Shown here piece after piece: positions 25,304 to 33,873 of a DNA stretch of 55,362 bases. Under the pieces are notes generated by a model, which saw only the letters and a program-made list of their open reading frames with translations, was not told where the DNA came from and made no database searches. A program made the translations under genes and the position numbers. Origin of the DNA: Bacteroidales bacterium (lineage in GTDB: Bacteria; Bacteroidota; Bacteroidia; Bacteroidales; UBA932); NCBI GenBank assembly GCA_017469845.1, contig JAFUFP010000038.1, positions 1-55,362 on the forward strand, read 5' to 3'. Position 1 is the first letter of the stretch. Each line of letters opens with the position of its first letter.

Positions 25304-28300
25304 TCAATATTGGTATTGGAGATTCTGGACCTTCTCCTCAAGGGAACGGAGACGTTCCACTTCGAGGACATGTTTGTATTCGATGGGTATCACTTTCATG
25401 AAGTCATCCGCATAGCGGTCCCACTCGTCGAGGATGGTTTTGGCCTTCTGCGAACCGGTATACCGATAGTGACGGCGTATGAGGTCCCGCAGTTCATTCC
25501 TGTCGGCCTTGTCTTCGAGAAGGGATATCTCCACCATGTCGAAGTTGCAGTGGGTGTCGAAGTCATGTTCCGAGTCAAGGACATAGGCGATGCCTCCGGA
25601 CATTCCCGCGGCGAAGTTCCTTCCCACGGACCCGAGAACCACGACCCGTCCCCCTGTCATGTATTCGCAGCAATGGTCTCCTGTACCTTCGACCACCGCC
25701 ACCGCTCCGGAATTCCTGACGGCGAAGCGCTGACCTACCCTCCCGGCGACATACATCTCGCCACCGGTCGCCCCGTAAAGGCAGGTGTTTCCGGCGATCA
25801 TGTTGTCGGAAGCGACGAACGTGGACCGCGATGAGGGCTTGATGGCGACTCTTCCTCCGCTGAGGCCTTTTCCGACGTAATCATTGGCCTCGCCTTCCAG
25901 AAGGACGTTCACTCCGGGGGAAAGGAAAGCGCAGAAGCTCTGTCCGGCCGATCCGGTGAACTTGAGGTTCAGCGTGGAATCCGGCAATCCTTCAGAGCCG
26001 TATTTGAGGGCGATTTTTCCGCTGAGCATGGCGCACACCGCCCTCTCGGTGTTGCGGATCGGATAGTCTAGGCTCACCTCATCCCCCCACTGCACCGCGG
26101 CGTGCGAGTCCCTGAGTATGTCGTTGTCCAGCACATGCGGAAGGACATGGAAAGGTCCGCCTCCCCAGCTGAGATCACCCTCCTCCCTGAAAAGGAGACG
26201 GGAAAGGTCAACTTTGGAGGATTTCGAGGAGGGAGAATCCTCCTTCCTCAGGAGAAGTTCCGTATGGCCCACAATGTCGCCGAAACGACGGAAGCCCATC
26301 TGGGCGAGATATTCCCTGACTTCCCTGGCGAGGAAGGTGAAACAGTTCACAAGGTAATCCGCCTTGCCGCTGAAATGTTTCCGGAGTTCCGGATTCTGCG
26401 TTGCGACTCCCGTGGGACATGTGTTGAGGCTGCACTTTCTCATCATCACGCATCCGATGACGATTAGAGGGAGTGTCCCGAATCCGAATTCGTCAGCACC
26501 GAGAAGTCCCATGAGGATGATGTCGCGGCCCGTTTTGAGCTGGCCGTCGACCTGAAGACGCACTCCGCTCCGGAGTCCGTTCCGGACCAGGGTCTGCTGG
26601 GCTTCGGCGAGTCCGATTTCGGGGCTTATGCCTGCGAAACGCATGGAAGAGGAAGGAGAAGCGCCCGTTCCGCCCTCGGCTCCGGATATGACCACCAGGT
26701 CCGCTTTGGCTTTCGCGACTCCGGCGGCTATTGTCCCGACCCCGCTCTCGGAAACAAGCTTGACGCTTATGGCGGCCGAAGGGTTGACATTCTTCAGGTC
26801 GAAAATGAGCTGCGAAAGGTCTTCGATGGAGTATATGTCATGATGGGGCGGAGGCGAAATGAGCGAGATGCCAGGAATGGAGTTCCTGGTCTTCGCAATG
26901 ACCTCGTTCACCTTGAACCCCGGCAGCTGTCCACCTTCACCGGGCTTGGCTCCCTGTGCCACCTTGATCTGGATTTCTTCGGCATTGACCAGGTATTCGG
27001 CGGTGACACCGAACCTTCCCGAGGCCACCTGCTTTGTCTTGCTGGAAAGGGACACCCCGTCAACGGTGGCGGAATAGCGGGCGTTGTCCTCCCCTCCCTC
27101 ACCCGTATTGGACCGGCTCCCGAGCCTGTTCATGGCGAGGGCTATCGCCTCGTGCGCCTCGATGCTGAGGGCTCCGAAACTCATCGCGCTCACAACGAAC
27201 CTCTTCACTATCTCGCTTTCCGGCTCGACTTCGGAAATGTCGATGGGATTCCGTCTGAAGTCGAGAAGGTCCCGAAGGAACATCGGTTCTGTGCGCGAAT
27301 CGGCCACCCCGGTGAACTCCTTGAATTTGGCATAACTTCCCAGCCTCGTCGAAATCTGGAGGGTCGAGATGGTATCCGGGTTCCAGGCATGGGGAATGCC
27401 GTCCTTGCGGTAGCTGAAAAGTCCGTCGTTCGGAAGGAAGGTCTTCTCCATCCTGGGGGCGAAAGCCATCGAATGGAAAGTCACCGCATCGCGGGCGATC
27501 CGCTCAAGTCCTATTCCTCCGATTGTCGACACCCCGGAACCGAAGTATTCGTCGAGGAGCTTCTCTTCGAGCCCCACGCTCTCGAATATCTTCGCGCCAC
27601 GGTACGAGCGTATGGTCGAGATGCCCATCTTGGCCATAATTTTGAGAAGGCCCTTCTTCATTGCCTCGATGTAATTGGTCCTTGCGGTGGAATAGTTGAG
27701 CTGGATCCTGCCGCCGTGGGTCAGCGAGGAAATGACGGCGAACGCCATATACGGGTTGATGGCAGAGGCCCCGTATCCAAGAAGAAGCGCAGCGTGCATG
27801 GTCTCACGGATTTCGCCGCTTTCAACTATAAGGGCGGTCTGCACCCTTTTCCCCACCGAAATGAGGTGATGATGGACTGCGCTGACGGCAAGAAGCGAAG
27901 GTATCGGCACGTGTCCCTGATCGGCCTCACGGTCCGACAGGATTATGTAGTTGACGCCCTCGTCGACGCACTGTTCGGCTTTGGCGCAGATGGACGAAAG
28001 GGCCCTCTTGAGAAGCGCAGCGGCGCCTTTGGAGTCTTTGGCCAAAGGGAAGAGCATCTGGATCTTTTCCGTCTTGAATCCCTTGTAGCGTATGTTGCAC
28101 AGAAGGTCCAGTTGGGTGTTGGTGAGGATCGGATGAGGGAGCCTCACCATCTTGCAGTTGTCCCCGTCAGGGGTCAGGATACCCGTCCCTACCCTTCCGA
28201 TGTACTCGGAAAGCGACATAACGCTCTGCTCCCGTATCGGGTCGATCGGAGGGTTCGTCACCTGGGCGAACTGCTGACGGAAGTAGTTGAAGAAGCTCTG

Positions 28301-29776
28301 GGGCTTTGACGTGAGTACCGCCAGAGGGGTGTCGTTTCCCATCGATCCCACGGGTTCCAGACCCTTTTCGCACATGGGCTTGAGTGTCCTTTCCACGTCT
28401 TCCCGGGTGAATCCGAAAAGGAGTTCCTTGCGGAGAAGGTCCTCTTCATTATGTTCTATCTTCCTTCCGCTGTGGAGGTCTTCCAGAAGGATCCTTCCGC
28501 CGGAGAGCCATTTCCTGTAAGGATGTTCGTCCGCGAGGGCTTCCTTTATCTCCTTGTCGTAAAGGATCTTCCCCTCCTTGGTGTCCACGAGGAGCATCTT
28601 TCCCGGTTCGAGCCTTCCCTTTCGGACGATTTCGGAAGGGTTGAAGTCAAGCACACCGACTTCGCTTGCCACGACAAGGTAACCGCCCTTCGTGATGGTG
28701 TATCTGCCCGGTCGGAGACCGTTGCGGTCAAGGATACCGCCGGCATAGCGTCCGTCGCTGAAAAGGACGGTGGCCGGTCCGTCCCACGGCTCCATGAGAA
28801 TCGAGTGGTACTCGTAGAATGAGCGCAGGTCCTCGGAGATGGGATTCGTGGAATCGAAGCTTTCCGGCATGAGGACAGCCATCGCCTGGGGAAGGCTCAG
28901 TCCGCTGAGGGTCAGGAACTCCAGCACATTGTCAAGACTCGCCGAGTCGCTCATCCCTTCCTGGACTATCGGTGTGAGGTCGGAGATGTCTCCAAGGGCC
29001 CCTCCTCCGAGGACGCTTTCCCTCGCCTTCATCCAGCTTCGGTTGCCGCGTATGGTGTTTATCTCACCGTTGTGGCACAGCATGCGGAAAGGCTGAGCCA
29101 GGCTCCACTGGGGGAAAGTGTTGGTCGAGAAGCGGGAATGGACTATCGCCATGGCGCTGGTGAACCACGGGCTCCTCAGGTCCTCGTAGTAGTCCCTCAG
29201 CTGCCGGCTGGTCAGCATCCCCTTGTAGACGATGTTCCTCGTCGAAAGGGAGCAGATGTACCCTTCGCCCGCGAGCCGCTCGAACCTTTTCCTCACGCGG
29301 TACAGTTTCTTTTCGAGGGCATCCTCTTCGAGGTATTCATTCGGGACAACGAATATCTGCACCACGGAAGGCTCCTCCCTAGCCGCCTCCTCGCCGATGC
29401 AGGAAGAGTTCACCGGGACATCCCGCAGATGGGCCAGGGCCAGAGATTCACCGCGTATCTCGCCTTCGAGGGAAGAGATGACCTCCTTTTTCCTAGCCTC
29501 ATCCTTCGGGAGGAACATCAGGCCCGTCCCGTATCTGCCCTTTTCCGGTACCGGAATCCCCTGAAGGAGTATGAATTCATGCGGAATCTGGACCATGATG
29601 CCGGCCCCGTCGCCGGACTTCCCGTCCGCGCCCTCTGCCCCGCGGTGGGACATGTTGGCAAGGACGGAAAGGGCGTTCTCCACGAGTTCGTGGCTCTTGT
29701 CCCCCCTGATGTTCACCACCATTCCGACACCGCAGGCGTCATGCTCATAAGAAGAGTTGTATAGACCTTTTGTCAT
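25304..29776 (-). CDS. gltB: Glutamate synthase, large (alpha) subunit
   Basis: 1490 residues from ATG 29776; the frame is open from a GTG at 29875, but MTKGLYNSSYEHDACGVGMV places the catalytic Cys after a 14-residue propeptide, as in the family. Order: class II glutamine amidotransferase domain (to about 430), central domain, FMN/Fe-S synthase domain (GGEDNARY, ISPPPHHDIYSIEDL, GTGASP, CPTGVATQ with the 3Fe-4S cysteines near CVMMRKCSLNTCPTG) and a C-terminal GXGXG beta-helix (GKGLSGGRVAIK, GATGGEMYVAGRVG, GMSGGIAYVLD). It makes glutamate from glutamine and 2-oxoglutarate with GltD, cytoplasmic. Full length for the family. Confidence 0.96.
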   Translation of the reverse strand: MTKGLYNSSYEHDACGVGMVVNIRGDKSHELVENALSVLANMSHRGAEGADGKSGDGAGIMVQIPHEFILLQGIPVPEKGRYGTGLMFLPKDEARKKEVISSLEGEIRGESLALAHLRDVPVNSSCIGEEAAREEPSVVQIFVVPNEYLEEDALEKKLYRVRKRFERLAGEGYICSLSTRNIVYKGMLTSRQLRDYYEDLRSPWFTSAMAIVHSRFSTNTFPQWSLAQPFRMLCHNGEINTIRGNRSWMKARESVLGGGALGDISDLTPIVQEGMSDSASLDNVLEFLTLSGLSLPQAMAVLMPESFDSTNPISEDLRSFYEYHSILMEPWDGPATVLFSDGRYAGGILDRNGLRPGRYTITKGGYLVVASEVGVLDFNPSEIVRKGRLEPGKMLLVDTKEGKILYDKEIKEALADEHPYRKWLSGGRILLEDLHSGRKIEHNEEDLLRKELLFGFTREDVERTLKPMCEKGLEPVGSMGNDTPLAVLTSKPQSFFNYFRQQFAQVTNPPIDPIREQSVMSLSEYIGRVGTGILTPDGDNCKMVRLPHPILTNTQLDLLCNIRYKGFKTEKIQMLFPLAKDSKGAAALLKRALSSICAKAEQCVDEGVNYIILSDREADQGHVPIPSLLAVSAVHHHLISVGKRVQTALIVESGEIRETMHAALLLGYGASAINPYMAFAVISSLTHGGRIQLNYSTARTNYIEAMKKGLLKIMAKMGISTIRSYRGAKIFESVGLEEKLLDEYFGSGVSTIGGIGLERIARDAVTFHSMAFAPRMEKTFLPNDGLFSYRKDGIPHAWNPDTISTLQISTRLGSYAKFKEFTGVADSRTEPMFLRDLLDFRRNPIDISEVEPESEIVKRFVVSAMSFGALSIEAHEAIALAMNRLGSRSNTGEGGEDNARYSATVDGVSLSSKTKQVASGRFGVTAEYLVNAEEIQIKVAQGAKPGEGGQLPGFKVNEVIAKTRNSIPGISLISPPPHHDIYSIEDLSQLIFDLKNVNPSAAISVKLVSESGVGTIAAGVAKAKADLVVISGAEGGTGASPSSSMRFAGISPEIGLAEAQQTLVRNGLRSGVRLQVDGQLKTGRDIILMGLLGADEFGFGTLPLIVIGCVMMRKCSLNTCPTGVATQNPELRKHFSGKADYLVNCFTFLAREVREYLAQMGFRRFGDIVGHTELLLRKEDSPSSKSSKVDLSRLLFREEGDLSWGGGPFHVLPHVLDNDILRDSHAAVQWGDEVSLDYPIRNTERAVCAMLSGKIALKYGSEGLPDSTLNLKFTGSAGQSFCAFLSPGVNVLLEGEANDYVGKGLSGGRVAIKPSSRSTFVASDNMIAGNTCLYGATGGEMYVAGRVGQRFAVRNSGAVAVVEGTGDHCCEYMTGGRVVVLGSVGRNFAAGMSGGIAYVLDSEHDFDTHCNFDMVEISLLEDKADRNELRDLIRRHYRYTGSQKAKTILDEWDRYADDFMKVIPIEYKHVLEVERLRSLEEKVQNLQYQY

Positions 29777-29832
29777 ATTGTCCGTTTTTTTGGTCCCGCC
29801 CTCCGTTCGGGCGGGAAGATGAAAAGAAGACC

Positions 29833-32007
29833 CTAGCTGATGAAAAGAAGCTCCCTGTACTTGGGAAGCGGCCACAGGCGGTTGTCGACGATCTCCTCGA
29901 GTTTGTCGATCGGCCGGCGCAGTGCGGGGAAGGACTCAGCGATCTCATGATAAGCGAGAGCCCTCTCGTAGTCGTCCGTGATGGAGTTCGCCTTCTTGCG
30001 GGCTTCCCTCATCTCGGTTGCCTTTGTCCGTACCTCGTCTATCCTTCTGGTCAGGTCCGACAGCAGGGAGAGTTCGGTCGAGCAGTGTTCCAGGTCCCCG
30101 TAAACCTCCTTCGAAAGAGCCACCTCCTTGAGGATGGCCGTCTTGTACAATATGGCCGCCGGAATTATGTGATTGAGGGCCATGCGGACCATGACGCGGG
30201 ATTCGATCTGGACTTTCTTAGTGTACATCTCCCACTTCACTTCGTTGCGTGCCACGAGTTCCTTTTCGGAATAGACTCCGGTCCTTGTGAACATCTCGAC
30301 TGAAGAAGGTTTGGTGAACTCGGTGAACATCCTGGGGACGTTCGTTTCGATATCCAATCCCCTTCTTTCCGCCTCCTTCAGCCATTCATCCGTATAGCCG
30401 TTCCCATCAAAGCATACGACATCGATAACGGAAGCGATTATGGGTTTGAGGACATCCATCACCGCGACTCCCAGAGTTTTTCCGCCGGCGAGTTCCTTGT
30501 CCACCGCCGCCTTGAAATCCAGCAGTTGCTCGGCGACAGCGGTATTGAGGGTTGTCATCGCCCCCGCGCAGTTGGCGCTGGACCCCACTGCCCTGAACTC
30601 GAAGCGGTTCCCGGTGAAGGCGAAGGGGGACGTGCGGTTACGGTCAGTGTTGTCGACGAAGATTTCGGGGATTTCCACGAGATCGAGGTTCCTGCCCTTC
30701 TTTCCCGCTATCTCGATAGGGGTACCGGAAGGAAGTTCGAGAAGTTTGTGCAGGACATCCGTCATGGTCTTCCCAAGGAAGGCGGAAACGATTGCGGGCG
30801 GAGCCTCGTTGGCTCCAAGACGGTGGGCGTTCGTCGCCGAAGCTATCGAAGCCTTGAGAAGGGCATTGTGTTTCTGGACGGCTGCCAGGACATTGACGAA
30901 GAAGGTCACGAACTGGAGATTTCCCAAGGAATCCTTTCCGGGAGCCAGAAGCTGGGTGCCGGTATCTGTACCGAGGGACCAGTTGTTGTGCTTGCCGCTT
31001 CCGTTCACCCCGTCGAAAGGCTTTTCATGGAGAAGAACCACGAAGCCGTGCTTGCGGGCTATCCTGTTCATGAGGTTCATCACAATCTGGTTCTGATCGT
31101 TGGAAAGATTCGTCTCGCCGTAGATGGGCGCAAGCTCGAACTGGTTGGGTGCTACTTCGTTGTGCCTGGTCTTAAGGGGAATCCCGAGCTTGTGGCCGGC
31201 GACCTCCAGGTCTCTCATGAAAGCGGCAACTCTGGGAGGTATCGACCCGAAATAGTGGTCATCGAGTTGTTGGTTCTTCGAGGAATTGTGGCCGAAAAGC
31301 GTACGCCCGGTTATCATGAGGTCTGTCCTGGCCGAATAGAGTGACTCGTCAACCAGGAAGTATTCCTGCTCCCATCCGAGGTAGGAATACACCTTGCTGA
31401 CTTTCGGGTCGAAAAGTCTGCATACCGGGACAGCGGCGTCGCTGACGGCCTTGAGCGCCCTCTTGAGGGGAGTCTTGTAGTCAAGGGCCTCACCTGTATA
31501 TGAAATGAACACGGTGGGGATGCAGAGGGTGTCGTCGAGGATGAATACGGGGGAAGTCGGGTCCCAGGCGGTGTACCCCCTGGCTTCGAAAGTCGCCCTT
31601 ATGCCTCCGCTGGGGAAGGAGGAAGCGTCGGGTTCCTGCTGTACCAGGGCCTTGCCGTCGAAGGTCTCGATCACTCCGCCCTTCCCGTCATAGTCGATCA
31701 GAGAGTCGTGCTTCTCGGCGGTTCCCTCTGTGAGCGGCTGGAACCAATGGGTGATGTGCGTGACACCGTGTTCCATCGCCCACTCCTTCATGCCGCGGGC
31801 CACACCGTCTGCCGTCTTGCGGTCCAATGGACAACCCCCTTCGATGCAGGAAAGGAGTCCGCGGAGGGAGTCCGCGTCCAGATACTTGCACATTTTCTTC
31901 CTGTCGAACACGAGTTCGCCGAAATAGTCTGAAGTCTTCCCTGAGGGGACTTCCGCCGGAACCACTTTCTTCTCGAATGATTCCTTCACCAGGTCTGTTC
32001 TTTCCAT
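29833..32007 (-). CDS. glnN: Glutamine synthetase type III
   Basis: 724 residues, the usual length of GSIII. The N-terminal GSIII domain includes FGELVFDRKKMCKYL and the THITHWFQPLTEGTAEKHDS motif; catalytic-domain motifs include GWEQEYFLVD, TRHNEVAPNQFELAPIY, GVNGSGKHNNWSL and NRTSPFAFTGNRFEFRAVGSS. It forms glutamine from glutamate, ammonia and ATP in the cytoplasm and is the main ammonium-fixing enzyme of Bacteroidota. It is the first gene of the minus-strand nitrogen run, 56 bases before gltB. Only 34 bases separate its ATG from a terminator hairpin in the leader, so transcription must read through that hairpin. Confidence 0.96.
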   Translation of the reverse strand: MERTDLVKESFEKKVVPAEVPSGKTSDYFGELVFDRKKMCKYLDADSLRGLLSCIEGGCPLDRKTADGVARGMKEWAMEHGVTHITHWFQPLTEGTAEKHDSLIDYDGKGGVIETFDGKALVQQEPDASSFPSGGIRATFEARGYTAWDPTSPVFILDDTLCIPTVFISYTGEALDYKTPLKRALKAVSDAAVPVCRLFDPKVSKVYSYLGWEQEYFLVDESLYSARTDLMITGRTLFGHNSSKNQQLDDHYFGSIPPRVAAFMRDLEVAGHKLGIPLKTRHNEVAPNQFELAPIYGETNLSNDQNQIVMNLMNRIARKHGFVVLLHEKPFDGVNGSGKHNNWSLGTDTGTQLLAPGKDSLGNLQFVTFFVNVLAAVQKHNALLKASIASATNAHRLGANEAPPAIVSAFLGKTMTDVLHKLLELPSGTPIEIAGKKGRNLDLVEIPEIFVDNTDRNRTSPFAFTGNRFEFRAVGSSANCAGAMTTLNTAVAEQLLDFKAAVDKELAGGKTLGVAVMDVLKPIIASVIDVVCFDGNGYTDEWLKEAERRGLDIETNVPRMFTEFTKPSSVEMFTRTGVYSEKELVARNEVKWEMYTKKVQIESRVMVRMALNHIIPAAILYKTAILKEVALSKEVYGDLEHCSTELSLLSDLTRRIDEVRTKATEMREARKKANSITDDYERALAYHEIAESFPALRRPIDKLEEIVDNRLWPLPKYRELLFIS

Positions 32008-32041
32008 AATTCTATTTGTTTTGTTGAAACGGTATCAATGA

Positions 32042-32073
32042 AAAGAGGCTGGTCAGTCAGGCCAGCCTCTTTC
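32042..32073 (-). terminator. Terminator-like hairpin in the glnN leader
   Basis: On the minus strand AAAGAGGCTGG, a nine-base loop, CCAGCCTCTTTT: an eleven-base-pair GC-containing stem ending in a T-run, 34 bases before the glnN ATG. There is no room for another promoter after it. It is read best as a conditional terminator (attenuator), though an upstream independent small RNA ending here is also possible. Confidence 0.7.
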
Positions 32074-32229
32074 TGTAAGTTCGTTATTGTCGGGGGGAAT
32101 GAAGTCGTCGCAGCGTCCGGCCGGTACATACGCAAAGGACAATCCCCCTGACCACCTGGTCCTGGGAATTATTCCAATTCTGATTCTGAACGTATGTACT
32201 GATAATCTTCACTGCGTCTGAACAATTTT
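32042..32229 (-). ncRNA. Structured leader RNA candidate upstream of glnN
   Basis: Between a well-matched promoter (32235-32264) and the terminator hairpin lies about 190 bases without an ORF. Long-range pairing is visible: GTACATACG pairs with CGTATGTAC (32192-32200 with 32124-32132, nine base pairs), inside an outer CGCAG/CTGCG stem (32213-32217 with 32109-32113). The roughly 60 bases within contain further short hairpins (AGGAC/GTCCT; GGAA/TTCC). This layout, an aptamer-like closed domain followed by a terminator and then a glutamine synthetase gene, suggests a cis-regulatory RNA. I do not recognise a known riboswitch class. Confidence 0.5.
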
Positions 32230-32234
32230 CGACC

Positions 32235-32264
32235 GAAAGGTAGACACTCTTCCGAAAAATCCAA
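32235..32264 (-). promoter_or_regulatory. Bacteroidota-type promoter for the glnN leader and nitrogen operon
   Basis: On the minus strand TTG (32262-32264), 19 bases, TACCTTTC (32235-32242), one mismatch from TAnnTTTG. Predicted transcription start near 32229, giving a leader of about 220 bases. The plus-strand stretch 32265-32469 shows only a small CTTAC/GTAAG hairpin near 32320 and no clear promoter for the lipoprotein gene. Confidence 0.6.
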
Positions 32265-32469
32265 CATTTTTTGAAGATTAAATCGTTTTTTATTTTCCTA
32301 AACGTTCAATAGTCCAGCCTTACAGATTGTAAGATGATTCAGACCGGGCACCCCGGGAGATCCGGTTCCTGGATCTTCTCTTCTTACACACCCGCCGTTC
32401 GTACAAGACGTGAAAACGGACTTCGGCACGCTTTTTTCAAGTCCACAAGGAAGACAAAAACTTTTCCAG

Positions 32470-33096
32470 ATGAAAAGACAATTCACTTTTCTGGCGCTCA
32501 TTGCCGCGATCGCCGTCGGCTGCGCCCCCAAAAGCAACTCTTCCGCTCCGGTGAAGATTTCACCGCTGCCCTCCGGATACACTATCGACAATCTCACTGA
32601 CTGCACCGTTCCGGCAAGATTCACGGTCGACGACTTCAACTGGAGAGGAAGCAACCTCACCTTCACCCTCTACGATGAAGCCTTCTATGACGCCGCTGAA
32701 ATCTCCCGAATGAAAAAAGGAGACACCCTCATGTTCGACGACAGGGCCATCATCGTCAGTTCCATCGTAAGGGACGGGGACTACCTCACCGTCAACGGAG
32801 GAGTCGAGGAAGGCGGAGCCTACCTCCAAGCAGGCGATGGAGGCACCTGGAGAGGAGCCACCTTCGATGACCATTCGATATACAAGGAAGTGGGCGAAGT
32901 GGAGCTGATCCTCGACGACGACTTCACGATTGTGGACTGCGGAATCGAACCGGATGATCCAATCGTCACCGTCACACTCCCCAAGCCCTACATCGACACT
33001 CTGGAAAGTTCCAAGACGGAATTCATCCCGTTCAACACCAGAATCAGGATCGAGAACGGCCTCGTAAAGGAAATCGTCCGCCGCTGGATACCTTAG
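32470..33096 (+). CDS. Lipoprotein of unknown function
   Basis: 208 residues from ATG 32470; an earlier in-frame ATG at 32410 would put 20 residues before the signal. MKRQFTFLALIAAIAVGC is a lipoprotein signal with the cysteine at about residue 18. The mature part is acidic and beta-rich, with two similar segments (TIDNLTDCTVPARFTVDDFNW and DDDFTIVDCGIEPDDPIVTV). It contains no catalytic motif that I recognise. It probably sits in a membrane facing the periplasm or the surface. Confidence 0.65.
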   Translation: MKRQFTFLALIAAIAVGCAPKSNSSAPVKISPLPSGYTIDNLTDCTVPARFTVDDFNWRGSNLTFTLYDEAFYDAAEISRMKKGDTLMFDDRAIIVSSIVRDGDYLTVNGGVEEGGAYLQAGDGGTWRGATFDDHSIYKEVGEVELILDDDFTIVDCGIEPDDPIVTVTLPKPYIDTLESSKTEFIPFNTRIRIENGLVKEIVRRWIP

Positions 33097-33218
33097 TTTC
33101 GTGGGCATACATCTTTTTGTCGGCATCTTTCCGCTTTCGGGAAGGTGCCTTTTCTTTTCTTAAGAGTCCCATTATTCATAAAAGGAACGCACCCACCAGA
33201 AAAAAAACTTTCCTTCCC

Positions 33219-33250
33219 GACAAAAAAAGAGACGCTCCCCGGGTATATAC
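33219..33250 (+). promoter_or_regulatory. Candidate alternative-sigma promoter, copy A (sigma gene)
   Basis: GACAAAA (33219-33225), 17 bases, GTATATAC (33243-33250), 68 bases before the sigma factor ATG. It does not fit the housekeeping TAnnTTTG pattern. The stretch AACTTTCCTTCCCG just upstream (33206-33219) also appears, one base shorter, before copy B at 33805. Confidence 0.5.
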
Positions 33251-33317
33251 ACAATGCGCTCCTCACAAATGCGGAGCTCTTGAGCAGATTTCCGTAACCC
33301 GAAAGCCCCTTCCAAGC

Positions 33318-33830
33318 ATGACACCCAGTGAAAAAGACGCATCCCTGATACTGGACGCATCAGCCAAAGCCCTCCGCGGCATCACCTCAAAATGGGGCTA
33401 CCGCCTTCAGGAATCCGATTTCGACGAGATAGTCGCCCTCTCCTGCGCGAAGGCATGCTCGGCATTCGGATCCTTCGATCCCGTAAAAGCCTCTCTCGAA
33501 ACCTGGGTCGCACGCATAACGAGGAACACCCTCCTTGACTTCCTGAGGAAAGCCAAAAGGGCCGCCGAGCCGACCGAAAAGGTCGGGGAAGAGCTCACCG
33601 ACAAGGAAGCCGACATTCCCCTTCTCGAAAGCGAATCGCTTTCCGCCCTACTTTCCGCCATCGGTTCTCTCCCTAAAGTCCACCGGGAAGTCATAGACCT
33701 TCTTTCCGAAGGCAAGCGTCCCGCCGAAATCGCCCCAATCCTCGGCTGCAGCCAGAACGCCGCGACGATAAAGTGTTTCAGGGCCAGGGCGGCCCTTCGC
33801 GAGAAACTTTCCTCCCGCCGCTGTAAATAA
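33318..33830 (+). CDS. Sigma-70 family (ECF-like) RNA polymerase sigma factor
   Basis: 170 residues from ATG 33318; the open frame upstream to 33117 has no sigma-like sequence. Region 2 is visible as ASLETWVARITRNTLLDFLRKAKR (about 56-79) and region 4 as LPKVHREVIDLLSEGKRPAEIAPILGCSQNAATIKCFRAR (about 119-158). The short length and absence of regions 1 and 3 fit an ECF-type factor. No FecR-like anti-sigma gene is adjacent, unlike most Bacteroidota ECF factors. The next genes are AAA+, MoxR and VWA proteins. Its own promoter (copy A) resembles those of the downstream genes, so I infer autoregulation. Confidence 0.8.
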   Translation: MTPSEKDASLILDASAKALRGITSKWGYRLQESDFDEIVALSCAKACSAFGSFDPVKASLETWVARITRNTLLDFLRKAKRAAEPTEKVGEELTDKEADIPLLESESLSALLSAIGSLPKVHREVIDLLSEGKRPAEIAPILGCSQNAATIKCFRARAALREKLSSRRCK

Positions 33831-33852
33831 CCCGACCCCTTTCAGTATATAC
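33821..33852 (+). promoter_or_regulatory. Candidate alternative-sigma promoter, copy B (AAA+ gene)
   Basis: CTGTAAA (33821-33827, overlapping the sigma gene stop), 17 bases, GTATATAC (33845-33852), 21 bases before the AAA+ ATG. AACTTTCCTCCCG lies just upstream at 33805, as in copy A. Confidence 0.5.
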
Positions 33853-33873
33853 ATTCGACCAAAGCAAAGAACA

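Noticed and set aside
26840..28309. 489-codon open frame on the plus strand inside gltB
   Set aside because: It is the antisense shadow of gltB, lacks protein-like motifs, and arises from the GC-rich third-position bias.
29777..29875. GTG-initiated extension of gltB
   Set aside because: It overlaps the end of glnN and would place the catalytic Cys far from the processed N-terminus.
32042..32264. 6S RNA or a known glutamine riboswitch
   Set aside because: A 6S-like long hairpin with central bubble was considered because of the closing stems, but the internal part does not form an extended rod, and the known glutamine-riboswitch consensus is not apparent; kept as an unclassified leader.
33117..33317. 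N-terminal extension of the sigma factor
   Set aside because: The extension lacks sigma-like sequence and would span the promoter-like site at 33219-33250; the ATG at 33318 starts the recognisable protein.
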